From Lycorma delicatula (Eukaryota; Arthropoda; Insecta; Hemiptera; Fulgoridae): a stretch of DNA of 64,000 nt. Below, piece by piece: positions 21,674 to 31,500 of the stretch. Below the pieces are notes generated by a model that saw only the letters and a program-made list of their open reading frames with translations, had not been told where the DNA came from and made no database searches. How positions within the stretch are numbered: position 1 is the stretch's first letter; each line of letters opens with the position of its first letter. The stretch covers positions 118,540,437-118,604,436 of the forward strand of contig NC_134462.1 in the NCBI RefSeq assembly GCF_047948215.1, given 5' to 3'. The translations under genes were made by a program, and so were the position numbers.

Positions 21674-24371
21674 GCCCACCCTCAGACTCTTGCAGTGGAA
21701 CGCCAACTCAGTAGTAGGCCGGACGGAGGAACTATGCCGTCTGGCCGAGGATCTACTGATAGACGTGATACTGTTGTCTGAGACGTGGTTGAACCCAACC
21801 AAGCAACTGACCCTTCGGAACTATTTTACATATAGGACGGATAGGCCAGTTCGACCCGGATCTCGCACCTCTGGTGGAACTGCGGTTTTAGTCCACAGAC
21901 GCCACATGCATACGCGCGTTGTTCTTCATACAAACGTGATGGAGCAAACGTGTGTGCATGTGGAGCATCTGGGCACGGTGTATCGGCTGGTTTCGGCTTA
22001 TAGCAAGCCGAACGACGCGGTAACCGGCGCAGATCTGGATGCCGTGCTGGAAAATTGGGATGGGCCCATGATACTCATGGGCGACCTCAATGCCAAACAC
22101 GTGTCATGGAACAGCATTCTGACAAATCCGAATGGCAGATTGCTGTACGAAAGGGCGAGAGCCCGCCGCTTGGTCGTCGTAGGCCCTGAGGTGCCCACGT
22201 TCGTGCATCGCTCAGGCAGATCTAGGCCTGACGTGCTGGATATCGCAGTCATGAAGGGGGGTACCCTCCCATTCATGATTGAAACGATAGAAGACCTCAG
22301 CTCGGACCATTCCCCTGTCCTGTTGGAACTAGGTCAGGCAGGGGGTGGCCGAGATCCCCCGCCTATACCCCGAAGGTCAGTCAACTGGAAAAGGTTCTAC
22401 GAGACCCTCCAGCGGGAGTACAGGCCGGTAAATCCTGAGCTCCTGAACACCCCGGAGGAAATCGACGACACTGTCGGGCGCGTCACGTCGTCAATGACTG
22501 AGGCCCTGGCAGGCAGCTCATCGGCCAAAACTCGAGCAGTTGTTCGAAACGACCTCCCTCCTCATATCTCCGAAGCCATAACGGAGAAACGAAGACTGAG
22601 GAGGAGATATCGAATCACCCTGTCCCCCGCTGATAAGCGGGCCTTTTATAATCAAACGGACAGGGTAAAACAACTGCTGACAAGCCATCGAGAGGATTCG
22701 TGGAACGAATACCTCGCCTCGGTCTCTGACGACATCTCCTCGGTGTTCAGGTTGAACAGGAGACTGCGAGAAGGGAAGAAGCCTCGCCATCCGGTTGTGG
22801 GGCAGCGAGGTTTTCTTGCATACTCGGAGGCGGAGAGGGCCGAGGTATTCGCCGATACCTTGGAGGAGCAGTTCACTCCAAACCCCCCTCCCTCCCCGAA
22901 CGACGAGCACGCAACCGAGGTGGAATCCTTTCTTGTAGATTATTTCTCACAGGTGGAGGATGCCCCTCTAGAGATTGACCAAGTCACTGAAGCAGAAGTT
23001 TCCGCAGCCATTAAGGCCACAAGCCCCGACAAGGCCCCGGGTGTCGACGGGATCAGCGCCCGTGCATTCCGGAACATACCGGCCTCCGTGATTACAGCAA
23101 TTTCGGTGATATTCACGTCCATTTTGTACGTTGGATATTTCCCGAATTGTTGGAAAACGGCCAAAGTCGTATGTTTACCCAAACCGGGGAAAAGTTTACT
23201 TTTCCCACGGAATTATAGGCCAATCTCCCTGTTACCGGTATTGTCTAAGTTGTTCGAGAGGATTTTTCTTGAAAAACTGAGGCGATACATGGAGGGAGAA
23301 GTGCGGCCCGAGCAATTTGGGTTCAGGGAGGGTCACTCAACCACCCTCCAACTGGTAAAAATAATAGACGACCTTGTCGGAGGCCTGAACAGGAAACGGG
23401 TGACTGCAGCCGTTTTTCTGGATGTGGCCAAGGCCTTTGACAAAGTTTGGCATAGCGGGCTGCTTTATAAGCTAGCGCGATCGGCGATCCCCTACCGCTA
23501 TGTCAGACTGATGCGGTCATATCTGCTAGACCGACATTTTGTCGTGCGCGTAGGGGAAACGATTTCCTCCACCAGAGAAATAGCCGCTGGGGTTCCCCAA
23601 GGAGCAGTACTTTCCCCGTTCTTGTACACTTTGTACGTGAACGATATGCCGCTGTCGGAAGGGGTCAAAACGGCCCTTTACGCAGACGACACGGCATATT
23701 TCTACGAATCCGCAAATGTGGATTACGCGGTCCGGAGGCTCCAAAGGCAGCTGGACTTAGTGGAACCGTGGCTCGACATGTGGAGAATCAGGGTCAACGG
23801 TGAAAAATCGGTGGCCGTGATGTTCACATGCAAGACAAGAAAACCGACCAGAGAGCTGGAAATCTCAGGGGAGAAAATCCCTTTTGAGAAAACAGTTAAG
23901 TACCTGGGGGTGGTGTTGGACAGGCGGCTTACCTTCGGCGAACATGTAAATTATGCGACCCGGAGGGCTAAGGCCGCCAGAGCCTCACTATACCCAGTGC
24001 TGAACAGTGCCAGCCCATACCCACTGGCAACTAAGCTTCTCATTTTTCGGCTGTACGTACTGCCGATTCTAACATATGCTTACCCGGCATGGGGGGCAGT
24101 GTTGAGCTCCTCGCTTCAAAAGAAGATCGAGGCCGTCCAAAACATCGCGTTGCGGACGATCTTTGGAGCTCCGTGGTTCGTCAGGAACGCCACTCTCCGA
24201 TCTGATGCGAGATTTCAATCCGTGTCCGAGGTGGGGGTGGCGCAGGCGCGCAGACTGTTCGGGAGAGCGGCTGTGTCCGAACACAGTCATCTTCGGGACA
24301 TCTGCAGAGAGGACCCAACTCCGACAGTTGTAAGGAAGCGGCCTCACGCCGTACTGGACGAACCACCGTGA
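21666..24371 (+). CDS. Jockey-type ORF2 (endonuclease-reverse transcriptase)
   Basis: The 901-residue frame is close to the usual length for jockey ORF2. The APE endonuclease spans ~1-225, with LLQWNANS (N12), LLSETW (E39), MGDLNAKH (D140) and SSDHSPVL (D214, H215). RT spans ~480-740, with SPDKAPGVDGIS, YRPISLLPVLSKLFERI, AVFLDVAKAFDKVWH (D586), AGVPQGAVLSPFLYTLY and LYADDTAYF (D674, D675), then VKYLGVVLDRRL. The C-terminal region has APWFVRNATLRSD, typical of the clade. All catalytic residues are present and there is no stop or shift. The ATG overlaps the ORF1 stop (ATGGTTAG), in the +1 frame, suggesting reinitiation. It would nick target DNA and prime reverse transcription of element RNA. 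Confidence 0.9.
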   Translation: MVRPTLRLLQWNANSVVGRTEELCRLAEDLLIDVILLSETWLNPTKQLTLRNYFTYRTDRPVRPGSRTSGGTAVLVHRRHMHTRVVLHTNVMEQTCVHVEHLGTVYRLVSAYSKPNDAVTGADLDAVLENWDGPMILMGDLNAKHVSWNSILTNPNGRLLYERARARRLVVVGPEVPTFVHRSGRSRPDVLDIAVMKGGTLPFMIETIEDLSSDHSPVLLELGQAGGGRDPPPIPRRSVNWKRFYETLQREYRPVNPELLNTPEEIDDTVGRVTSSMTEALAGSSSAKTRAVVRNDLPPHISEAITEKRRLRRRYRITLSPADKRAFYNQTDRVKQLLTSHREDSWNEYLASVSDDISSVFRLNRRLREGKKPRHPVVGQRGFLAYSEAERAEVFADTLEEQFTPNPPPSPNDEHATEVESFLVDYFSQVEDAPLEIDQVTEAEVSAAIKATSPDKAPGVDGISARAFRNIPASVITAISVIFTSILYVGYFPNCWKTAKVVCLPKPGKSLLFPRNYRPISLLPVLSKLFERIFLEKLRRYMEGEVRPEQFGFREGHSTTLQLVKIIDDLVGGLNRKRVTAAVFLDVAKAFDKVWHSGLLYKLARSAIPYRYVRLMRSYLLDRHFVVRVGETISSTREIAAGVPQGAVLSPFLYTLYVNDMPLSEGVKTALYADDTAYFYESANVDYAVRRLQRQLDLVEPWLDMWRIRVNGEKSVAVMFTCKTRKPTRELEISGEKIPFEKTVKYLGVVLDRRLTFGEHVNYATRRAKAARASLYPVLNSASPYPLATKLLIFRLYVLPILTYAYPAWGAVLSSSLQKKIEAVQNIALRTIFGAPWFVRNATLRSDARFQSVSEVGVAQARRLFGRAAVSEHSHLRDICREDPTPTVVRKRPHAVLDEPP

Positions 24372-24592
24372 TGGTGCGGTGCGGTAGCCGAAAATCGACA
24401 AACCAGGCTTAGGGGCCTCCATATCGCATGAGCCATAAACGGAATAGTGCGTCAGACGCGTTTCCGGGGTCGCGAGTGAATAGTTTTTTTTCGCGAGTTA
24501 TATAGTTTGAAGACTTCAAATACGGTAAGTCGCGCACAAAACAAAAACGCGGTCTAAAAAGGAAAGAAAGGAGAAAGAAGGGGAAAAAACGC

Positions 24593-24625
<33 letters not shown>

Positions 24626-24744
24626 CTTTCTTTTTCTCGCGTGTGTTTTGTTCTGTTTCTCTAGTTTCAGAAACGGGAGAAACGTGGATGTGGAACGACG
24701 CGTCGTGCCGTCTCATCCTGCCAGTCGAAAGGAAAGTAGAAATT

Positions 24745-24782
<38 letters not shown>

Positions 24783-25442
24783 CTCGTGTAGGTGTTCTGC
24801 TTCTTTTGTTGCAGATGCCAACAGCCACCACAAAAACAAATGGTTTCTTCACTGCAGCCACGCGGTCCCCCCAACCCCTTCTCAGACACACGCGTGTCTG
24901 AAGGTTAATAAATTACGTGGAAAGAATAATTACTGTTTACTTCTTTCCAGAAAATCGCCGCCCCAAAACCGCGATCGCGAATAGGTATCACCATCTGTAA
25001 GTTAAACTTACAGTAAGATAAAATAACCCAGCAATTGCGACTCCTCCGGAAAAGGGGACACATTGCTCCCTCCTTATAGCTAGTGCCCCGTTGTGGCGTA
25101 TTCCTGCTAGCCTATTAAAGAGTTAGCACCGAAAGGACTTCAGTGGACGGTCTGAAGGGGAATTACGTCGGGAGGACAGGCTTTATAAGCCTAGCCTTCC
25201 GCTGTCGGCCCATGAAATGGGTTCGATAACGCTGGTTTAACAACGGATTGGAATGCAATTAAATCCGTCTTAAATTCACTAAAATAATAATAGACAAAAC
25301 TTGAAAAATTAGATCCGAGATTAAAAAAATAACCCTTTTAAAAACAAGCCCGATTAGAAAGATCCAGCAGCAAGGGACTCTATCCAGGTTCTGCGATAAA
25401 GTAGGGAGTAATAGACTCCTGCCAACTTTGCATTCCATTCCA
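24372..25442 (+). other. Putative long 3' UTR of jockey element
   Basis: GC-rich, non-coding sequence continues for about 1.07 kb after the ORF2 stop. It includes a purine-rich run (24555-24588), pure T tracts at 24595-24625 (31) and 24748-24782 (35), and the palindromic CACACGCGTGTCTG near 24887. It ends without a visible A tail. The extension to 25442 rests on base composition and the candidate target-site duplication. Confidence 0.5.
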
Positions 25443-25453
25443 TCAATCGTTAT

Positions 25454-25950
25454 GGTTCTACTATTTCTATTTCTTTTTACGTTTACTTAATTTAAATTAA
25501 CTTTGTTGTTGTTTATAAATACCTCTTGATACCTACTTCTTTCCGGTGATGTAATTTTTTTTTATCTTTTTCTTTTGATATAGTTTGTTCTTCATGTTAT
25601 TTGAAGTTCACTTTTTCTTGTTCCTGATTTATTCAAGAAATTTATTCTTTTTTGTAGAGCTCTTTTTTAGTTTTTATTTCTTACTGTACACTTAAAATCT
25701 TTCACAGTATTCCTCTCACGAGTCTTTCTTGACTAATGTATTGGTTATCTATCTGTAAGTTTTCATCGATTGATCTTCGATAAGTTTATAGGTCTGGAGC
25801 GAAACTTAAAAGATGTACTCCTACTAGTTCCAATAGAGTTAATTTTAAAACATCAGACAGTTGCTTTGCTACTGGTCGGATTATTAAAATAATATTCCTT
25901 AAATTAAGAAATAATTAATCTTTATACCACAGTAAAAGTTAATATATATA
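25454..25950. other. AT-rich intergenic, no gene
   Basis: T-rich low-complexity sequence. Nothing is recognised. Confidence 0.5.
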
Positions 25951-25954
25951 TATT

Positions 25955-26066
25955 GTCGCCGAATGGCTTCTAACTTTATGGTAGCCCTGAGAAGAGCTGT
26001 TGTCGTCGAATGGCTTCGACAGTTCGTAATTCGTAACCTTGTGGTGGCCCTGAAAATGGCCGTTTT
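25955..26066 (-). promoter_or_regulatory. Two histone-type 3' stem-loop motifs in tandem
   Basis: On the minus strand GGCCATTTTCAGGGCC (26061-26046) and AGCTCTTCTCAGGGCT (25998-25983) closely match the metazoan histone mRNA 3' stem-loop (GGYYYUHHUHARRRCC). The first deviates at one stem position. The second differs only in the outer pair, where G-C is replaced by A-U, so the stem is kept. Both are preceded by A/C-rich sequence (CAAAAAAAC, GACAAC) and followed by ACCACAAGG or ACCATAAAG, as at histone 3' ends. Both are then followed by GAAGCCATTCGRCGACA, so a unit of about 50-65 bases is duplicated. No histone ORF is present. It could be a remnant of a histone cluster or a repeat that captured the element. 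Confidence 0.55.
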
Positions 26067-26800
26067 TTTGCGGAAGGTAAACTAACCATTCTAACAAGTC
26101 CAAATAGATATTGGCGTTAACTGCCGTTTCCGCAAAAGCAAAAAGTTCCCAGTCACACGATCGTGAAGCAGTCCGCACGAAACATTAATTTTCGGGCATC
26201 TCTAATACGGTCAAGTGTAACATGCGAATTCTCTGAACCCCGTATTAGAACGTTCTGAGTGTTCACTTTTCCGTCCGTGTTAAATGTAGTCTCTTCTGAG
26301 AACATAACTTCTTTAAGGTAACGATCATCATTTTCAATTCTTTCAATCATTTCTACAGCAAATTCCTTTCTAGCATTGCGATCTTGTGGTGTAATGTACT
26401 CCAATATTTGTGTTTTATAAGGACGCAATTTTAATAGTTTCTTCAAACATCGTGAATAGAAGATTTAACTCGTGCACTGTCCTCCGCGTTGACTTCCCAG
26501 GGCCTCAAACAAAAGTTGATGAATAATCTAGAGATATTTATCTAATGTTGTAATCATGCCTGCGCCCTTCTTAAGTTCAGCGTTGCCAATTTCTTTAAAT
26601 TTATCATGTTATAAACGAGTACTTGTTCTAGTGAGTGGGTCTACGTTATTCGGAGTTCTAAAATTGCTTCGAACATCTGTCTGATTTTGGCTCAATAAAC
26701 CATTATACGCTTCTGCCTTCATCTGTGGATTCATGGCGACTGATATATGTGCTTACGTATGCAATCACAGTCCTATCTAGCATTTGGAAAGGGAAACTTT
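26067..26800 (-). pseudogene. Tc1/mariner-like transposase relic
   Basis: The minus-strand frame 26446-26153 reads LKLRPYKTQILEYITPQDRN, FAVEMIERIENDDRYLKEV, MFSEETTFNTDGKVN and RGSENSHVTLDRIRDARK. This is the region around the first catalytic acid of DDE_3-type transposases of the Tc1/mariner superfamily. The usual FSDE is FSEE here, so the aspartate itself appears replaced. After a shift, FAFAETAVNANIYLDLLEW continues the core. Upstream (26450-26800) are the remains of a helix-turn-helix N-terminus with several stops. The second and third catalytic aspartates are missing, because the sequence stops at the stem-loop repeats near 26066. No inverted repeats were found. It is dead. Confidence 0.65.
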
Positions 26801-27312
26801 AATCCTTACCTATTAAAGAGAGATCAACTATTCATTAATAGTACTATTATTTTTTTTCCAGTAAGACATTAAAGTTGTTCAGATAATTCTTGGATATAAA
26901 ATATGTGTACAACTGTGTGGAAATGGATAATTATAATACATATCCCCAATGTGGCCCCTTATCTCACCGTATATTATATTTTCACGCTGATTTACATTGT
27001 TAATCTAGGTAGTTTTTAAGATATATTGTTTGTAGCTATCAGATGAAGTAAAAACAAAATATTTTTTAATTATTTTGTTGCATTATCATCTCCTCACAAG
27101 ATTTTGTACACTAAATTAAACATCTTTTCTATGTCAACTGTCGTTTAATATTTTTTAAACTGTTTTTTTTAGTACTAATTTTTTAATATCAACACTTATT
27201 CTTTATAAGGTATTGATAGTTAATTTTTTTTAATATAATCTAATCTTTGTCTTTCTTCATTGTTTTTAGCCTTTTTGAGGGCGTCTATAAAGAAACCAAA
27301 CTTTTATTAAAA
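26801..27312. other. AT-rich intergenic, no gene
   Basis: Low-complexity AT-rich sequence. Nothing is recognised. Confidence 0.5.
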
Positions 27313-27319
27313 AAATATT

Positions 27320-27885
27320 TATTCAGTAAATAACATGTTAGATTTAATTTTGTAAGAATTTGGCACCGTTGGTATTAACACAATTTATATAAATTAATGT
27401 TTCTACTTACCAACAATTTTCAATCTATGTGTCCTAGCACTTTCGGTTCACTTCTCCATCATCAGGGATATTATTGAAGTTGATAATTTAATATTAATGT
27501 GTATAAATTCTCTATGTCTAAATAGAATTAAATTTAAGTTAAAACTGTTATGTTCGTAATAGTCTATTATGCTTAAAAGACTACTGTGCTTAATAAGCAT
27601 CATAGTCGTAAGCATTTTATGGACATGATATTACATTCTTATTGACATACATTATTTTATTATTTGACTATCGACTATTATGACTATAACAATTTTAACT
27701 TAAATTTAATTATAATTATACATAGAGATTTTATATACATGAATATTAAATTAACAATTTCATTAAAATTCCTGATGATTGAGAAGTGACTACAAAAGCT
27801 TTAGACCAATACATTGAAAATTGTTGGTAAATGGAAACATTAATTTATATAAATTACATGTTATTCTGAGTTACCTTCTTCAAAA
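27320..27885. repeat. Palindromic repeat with hammerhead-like core, copy 1
   Basis: A left arm (about 27385-27575) and right arm (about 27670-27860) are imperfect inverted copies, for example AATTTATATAAATTAATGTTT, TTACCAACAATTTTCAAT and TTTAATATTAATGT. The left arm has a ~44-base insertion near 27338-27382. The minus strand of the left arm (27431-27468) reads TCC-CTGATGA-..-CCGAAAGTGCTA-GGA, resembling a hammerhead ribozyme core. The right arm (27769-27807, +) has the same core with GAAA changed to AAAA. No ORF is present. Confidence 0.6.
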
Positions 27886-30800
27886 TATTTTTCTGCACTT
27901 CTGGAATTTTTTTTTTTTGAGTTGATAATCATCCTGGAATTTCTTTCTACTAATAAGTGTAGATCTTGTAGCAATTGTCATTTATCTATTGGATTGTTTT
28001 TAAAGTGATACCCTTTAAAGGTTGAGTTTAGTTTAAAAAGAGCTCTGCAAGAACAAAGCACATGAGTTGATAAATCATCCATCATTTGCTCTCTCATCCC
28101 TCTGCCTTGTTTTTACTCATCACCTATCACAAAATCTGCATTTGTGTTAAGTAAAATTATGTTTTCTGTTAAAGTTATCAACATCATGTATATGAACGCA
28201 ACATGAACTCGGTTTTGAAGTGACCTTAGGTTTTGAAAAACTGAATATTTTACCCGTACACATATAAAAAGTATTAAGAGTATTTTTCAATAGCTGTAAA
28301 GATCATAAAATAAATAATGTGTACAATACAAGACATATAGATACAGAAAATACACAAATCCCAGCTGTATTTAAAGAACGGTTTCAAAAATCATTTGTAT
28401 ATTTAGGACTTTTAAATTTATAACGTCTTATACAATAGTATAAAGTATATAACTGTTGAAAATATCTTCATTAAAGAGGGAAAGAAATGGGTTGCCAGTT
28501 TGCAGAACTAGTGTTTTGTTTTCTAAATTAGAATGAATAAAATTAACATAAAATGAATAAAATTAAAAAATGTTTTCAAAATTTACATTATGATCAACAT
28601 TTTGTACTACAATTATACACCTTCTTATATATGTAATGATTATTATTAACTAGAATGTGACAAACTTTAGATTAGGCTATATTTTAACACTCATTTAACT
28701 CATTTTAACACTCATTTGGCACTGGAGCTTATATATTGCTCTACATGTTCCAGAGAATGGAATTTTGTATAGTTATTTGAAAAATTGTTATTGAAATAAA
28801 TCTAAAACTGAAATTTTGATATAAAGTTTTTTGGTCAAGGTGATGATTTTGCCGCAATTTCAGTGATTGTGCTTTAATTACATTGCAACTGAGCATTTAT
28901 ATCTCATCATTTTTTAAGACTTTTAAAAAACTTTCTGTGATATTTCCAATAATTCAAAATTTCGCAACAGGCAACATTATGGTTGTTTTTGAAGTGGTTG
29001 AAGAAATTTGTAGTGGACTGTATTATAGTAATTTTCTATTAGGTACTGTTCGTCCGTAGGCTGAATAAATAAACCTTTTACACTTTTAATTGTTATTATA
29101 AACATAAATTTAAGAAAGATTGTAAACACAAGCATGTATAAATTAAGAATACAAATCTACATCACCGGTGTGACCAATAGTTGTCGACCAAGCAATATTT
29201 TCGCCTTACGTGAAATTACCTCTTACTAGCACACCAGTCAAACGGCGACTGACTCGACAAACAAAAACATCAAACTAATCCTAAACAATGGTTTTGTTTC
29301 TTTGTTAACAGGTGTAGTACACATTTTGCCATAATGTAATAAATGTTCAAGTTTTAGGTCATCAAATGACAAGGTCTTACCTATGTGCATTTCTTTTGCA
29401 TTTGACAGGCAGCTGGTTGAGATTTTTCCCTGTGATAGTCCATACATTTTCGGTTATTGCTTGGAATTTAGACTCACCTTGCAATGCACATGTCTGTAAG
29501 TTTTTATATATTCCTTGTGCCTACTATTTGGTCCAGCTACCCATTTCCACCCTGCATTTTTATTGAGTTTTTAAAGTTGCTGAGTAATAAAATAGTAGAA
29601 GTGGTGTAATGCCATTTGAAATTGATTGAATCTATTTGTTCGTATAGCAGTACTAATGTTGGAAAAACCAATAGTTGAAAGATCTGCTTCTCTCAAACCA
29701 GAAAACCGAACTACTTTTCTTTAAATTTACTTTTAAATAATACTGATTGAAATGATCTTTTATTTTCTGTAACACTGTTACATTTCCAGGTATATATTTA
29801 TACTTTATAATTATGCAGTATACTATAGAGGGAAAGTATCATTATCGAATAAAATATTGCAAGTTGGAGTTTGTGCAGTACTTAATGTTTTATGACCCTC
29901 CCTCTAACCAAAAAAACATGGCTTATGGATATCTAATCTCAAAATTTTACTAAGGTTGGTACATGTTTTCACATAATTTAATTTAACTTAAGTTACTAAT
30001 TATATTCTATTGATGTTTGGTCTTATTCTAACCCTCTAATCAAGTGAAAGAAAAAACAGAATTTTTTGTTTTTTGTAGTTTTTCAAAATCACTATTATAT
30101 CATTACTCTACATCACATCATTACTCTAATCATTAATTATATCATTACTCTACATACACATCATTACATTAGTATGCCACTTTTCTTATGTATTTGAGCA
30201 ATTTTATTCAGGTTTTGAGGATAATAAACCCAATTTTTTGGTCTGTTTTTCAGTTATTGTTTTTGTTGAATCTTCTACTAGATTAACTGATTTTTATGAA
30301 ATGTTGTATAATCACTTCTGAATATGAGCCACCGTGCCATTTAATTGGTTAAAATTAGTCAAGGGGGAAGATAAGGTCACTATGAGTGTCCCATAAGTTT
30401 GTCAGGAATGCAACACTTAGCCAGCGTAATAATAATGTAGCTTTTAATAATATGTACCCAAATACTATCCTGTAAAGCCATATAAATGTTAATTTTCTTT
30501 ATACTGATTTGATCTATTCAGTGTTTTTATATCAAAGAAACTAGAATAAATATGAAAATTTTAATACTCGTACATTATATAATTTTCATTTGGAAAACAT
30601 TTCAGAACTAAATTATGAACAAGAGAATCTAATATTAATTCTGATCGCAATGTAATTGTGAAAATATGCGGATTGAAGTTGAAGAATGTAAAAGAAAACA
30701 AAAATATGAGATTCAGATAAGCTAAAAAACAAATAGGTTATTATCTGAAAAATAGGTAGGTTAACAAATAGGTTGTTAACTGAAAGCAAATGGGTAAGGC

Positions 30801-31080
30801 AAAAAGTAAAATAAATAAAAAGTTGGGGAATGTTAAATAAAAATGTAACAAAATTTACTGATAACCAGGAATGTTGACAAATACAGATGGACAAACTGAT
30901 GGACCTAACTGATGGACAAATACAGAAAGCATACAAACAAAAAATAAAGGCAGAAAATTACATCGATTTATAAGAATAGGAAGTATAACATAGCAAAGAA
31001 AAACTGTTTGAAGGAGAAATGTATAGAAAAATGTGATTACTGAGAAAATAGATGTAGATATAGAAAATAATAAAAACTTT
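27886..31080. other. AT-rich intergenic, no gene
   Basis: Low-complexity sequence with small local repeats: TTTTAACACTCATTT twice near 28682-28717, TATCATTACTCTACAT-like units at 30095-30170, and ACTGATGGAC-type repeats near 30895-30915. No coding frame is convincing, including 29238-29447 (-), 29366-29566 (+) and 30613-30936 (-). Confidence 0.4.
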
Positions 31081-31500
31081 GAGGAAATGAAGCCAAATAA
31101 TTTAAGGTTAAGAGGAGCGAATAGGAATCCTTTCTTACATGGAGAAGAAACAGATAAAGGTTGGCAAGAATACAGAAAACAACTTATAGAGGAAAAAATT
31201 ATTTGATAAAAATACTAGTGGAGGAGAAATAAATTAATTTCTATTTGAAACTGATAATTTCAGCAGAGATTCTACAGTGCAATCTAAAATTGACAGAACA
31301 GTAAAAGATTTAAGCATAAATAAATGAGTACGAATGATGATAAACTATTTATGCTGTATGGAAGAAGTAGGACCAAATAAGCTCTGCGTATTAGTATGCA
31401 AAATGTGTAAAGCTAGAGAAATTTCCTCAGATTTTAAAATAGTTTAACTGTTATCATACAAAAGAAGGCAGGAATAAGTTAATGTGAAAAATAATTCTCA
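31080..31500 (+). pseudogene. Ancient LINE RT-start fragment
   Basis: Shifting frames give QEYRKQLIEEK, TVKDLSINK, LCVLVCKMCKAREISSDFKI and VIIQKKAGIS. These follow the same order as the RTE linker/RT start at 11.4-11.7 kb (KDLNGRKAPG, LYKLVSNIYEKVEFPSDFKK, VIVMIPKKAGA). The match is weak, with many stops. It is much older than the other RTE copies. Confidence 0.4.

Larger units (their letters stand above)
19739..25442 (+). mobile_element. Jockey-clade LINE, apparently full length
   Basis: Two open, overlapping ORFs (Gag-like 20231-21673; EN-RT 21666-24371) lie inside a GC-rich block, with a ~490-base 5' UTR and ~1070-base 3' UTR. An exact 11-base direct repeat, TCAATCGTTAT, occurs at 19728-19738 and 25443-25453, at the points where GC-richer sequence gives way to AT-rich flank, so it is a good candidate target-site duplication. 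No poly(A) tail is visible at that 3' end (it ends ..GCATTCCATTCCA), so the ends are less sure than the ORFs. No RNase H is present, as expected for jockey. It is the only potentially autonomous element in the window. Confidence 0.75.

Noticed and set aside
22518..22910. Minus-strand ORF of 130 codons
   Set aside because: Shadow of jockey ORF2; no independent motif.
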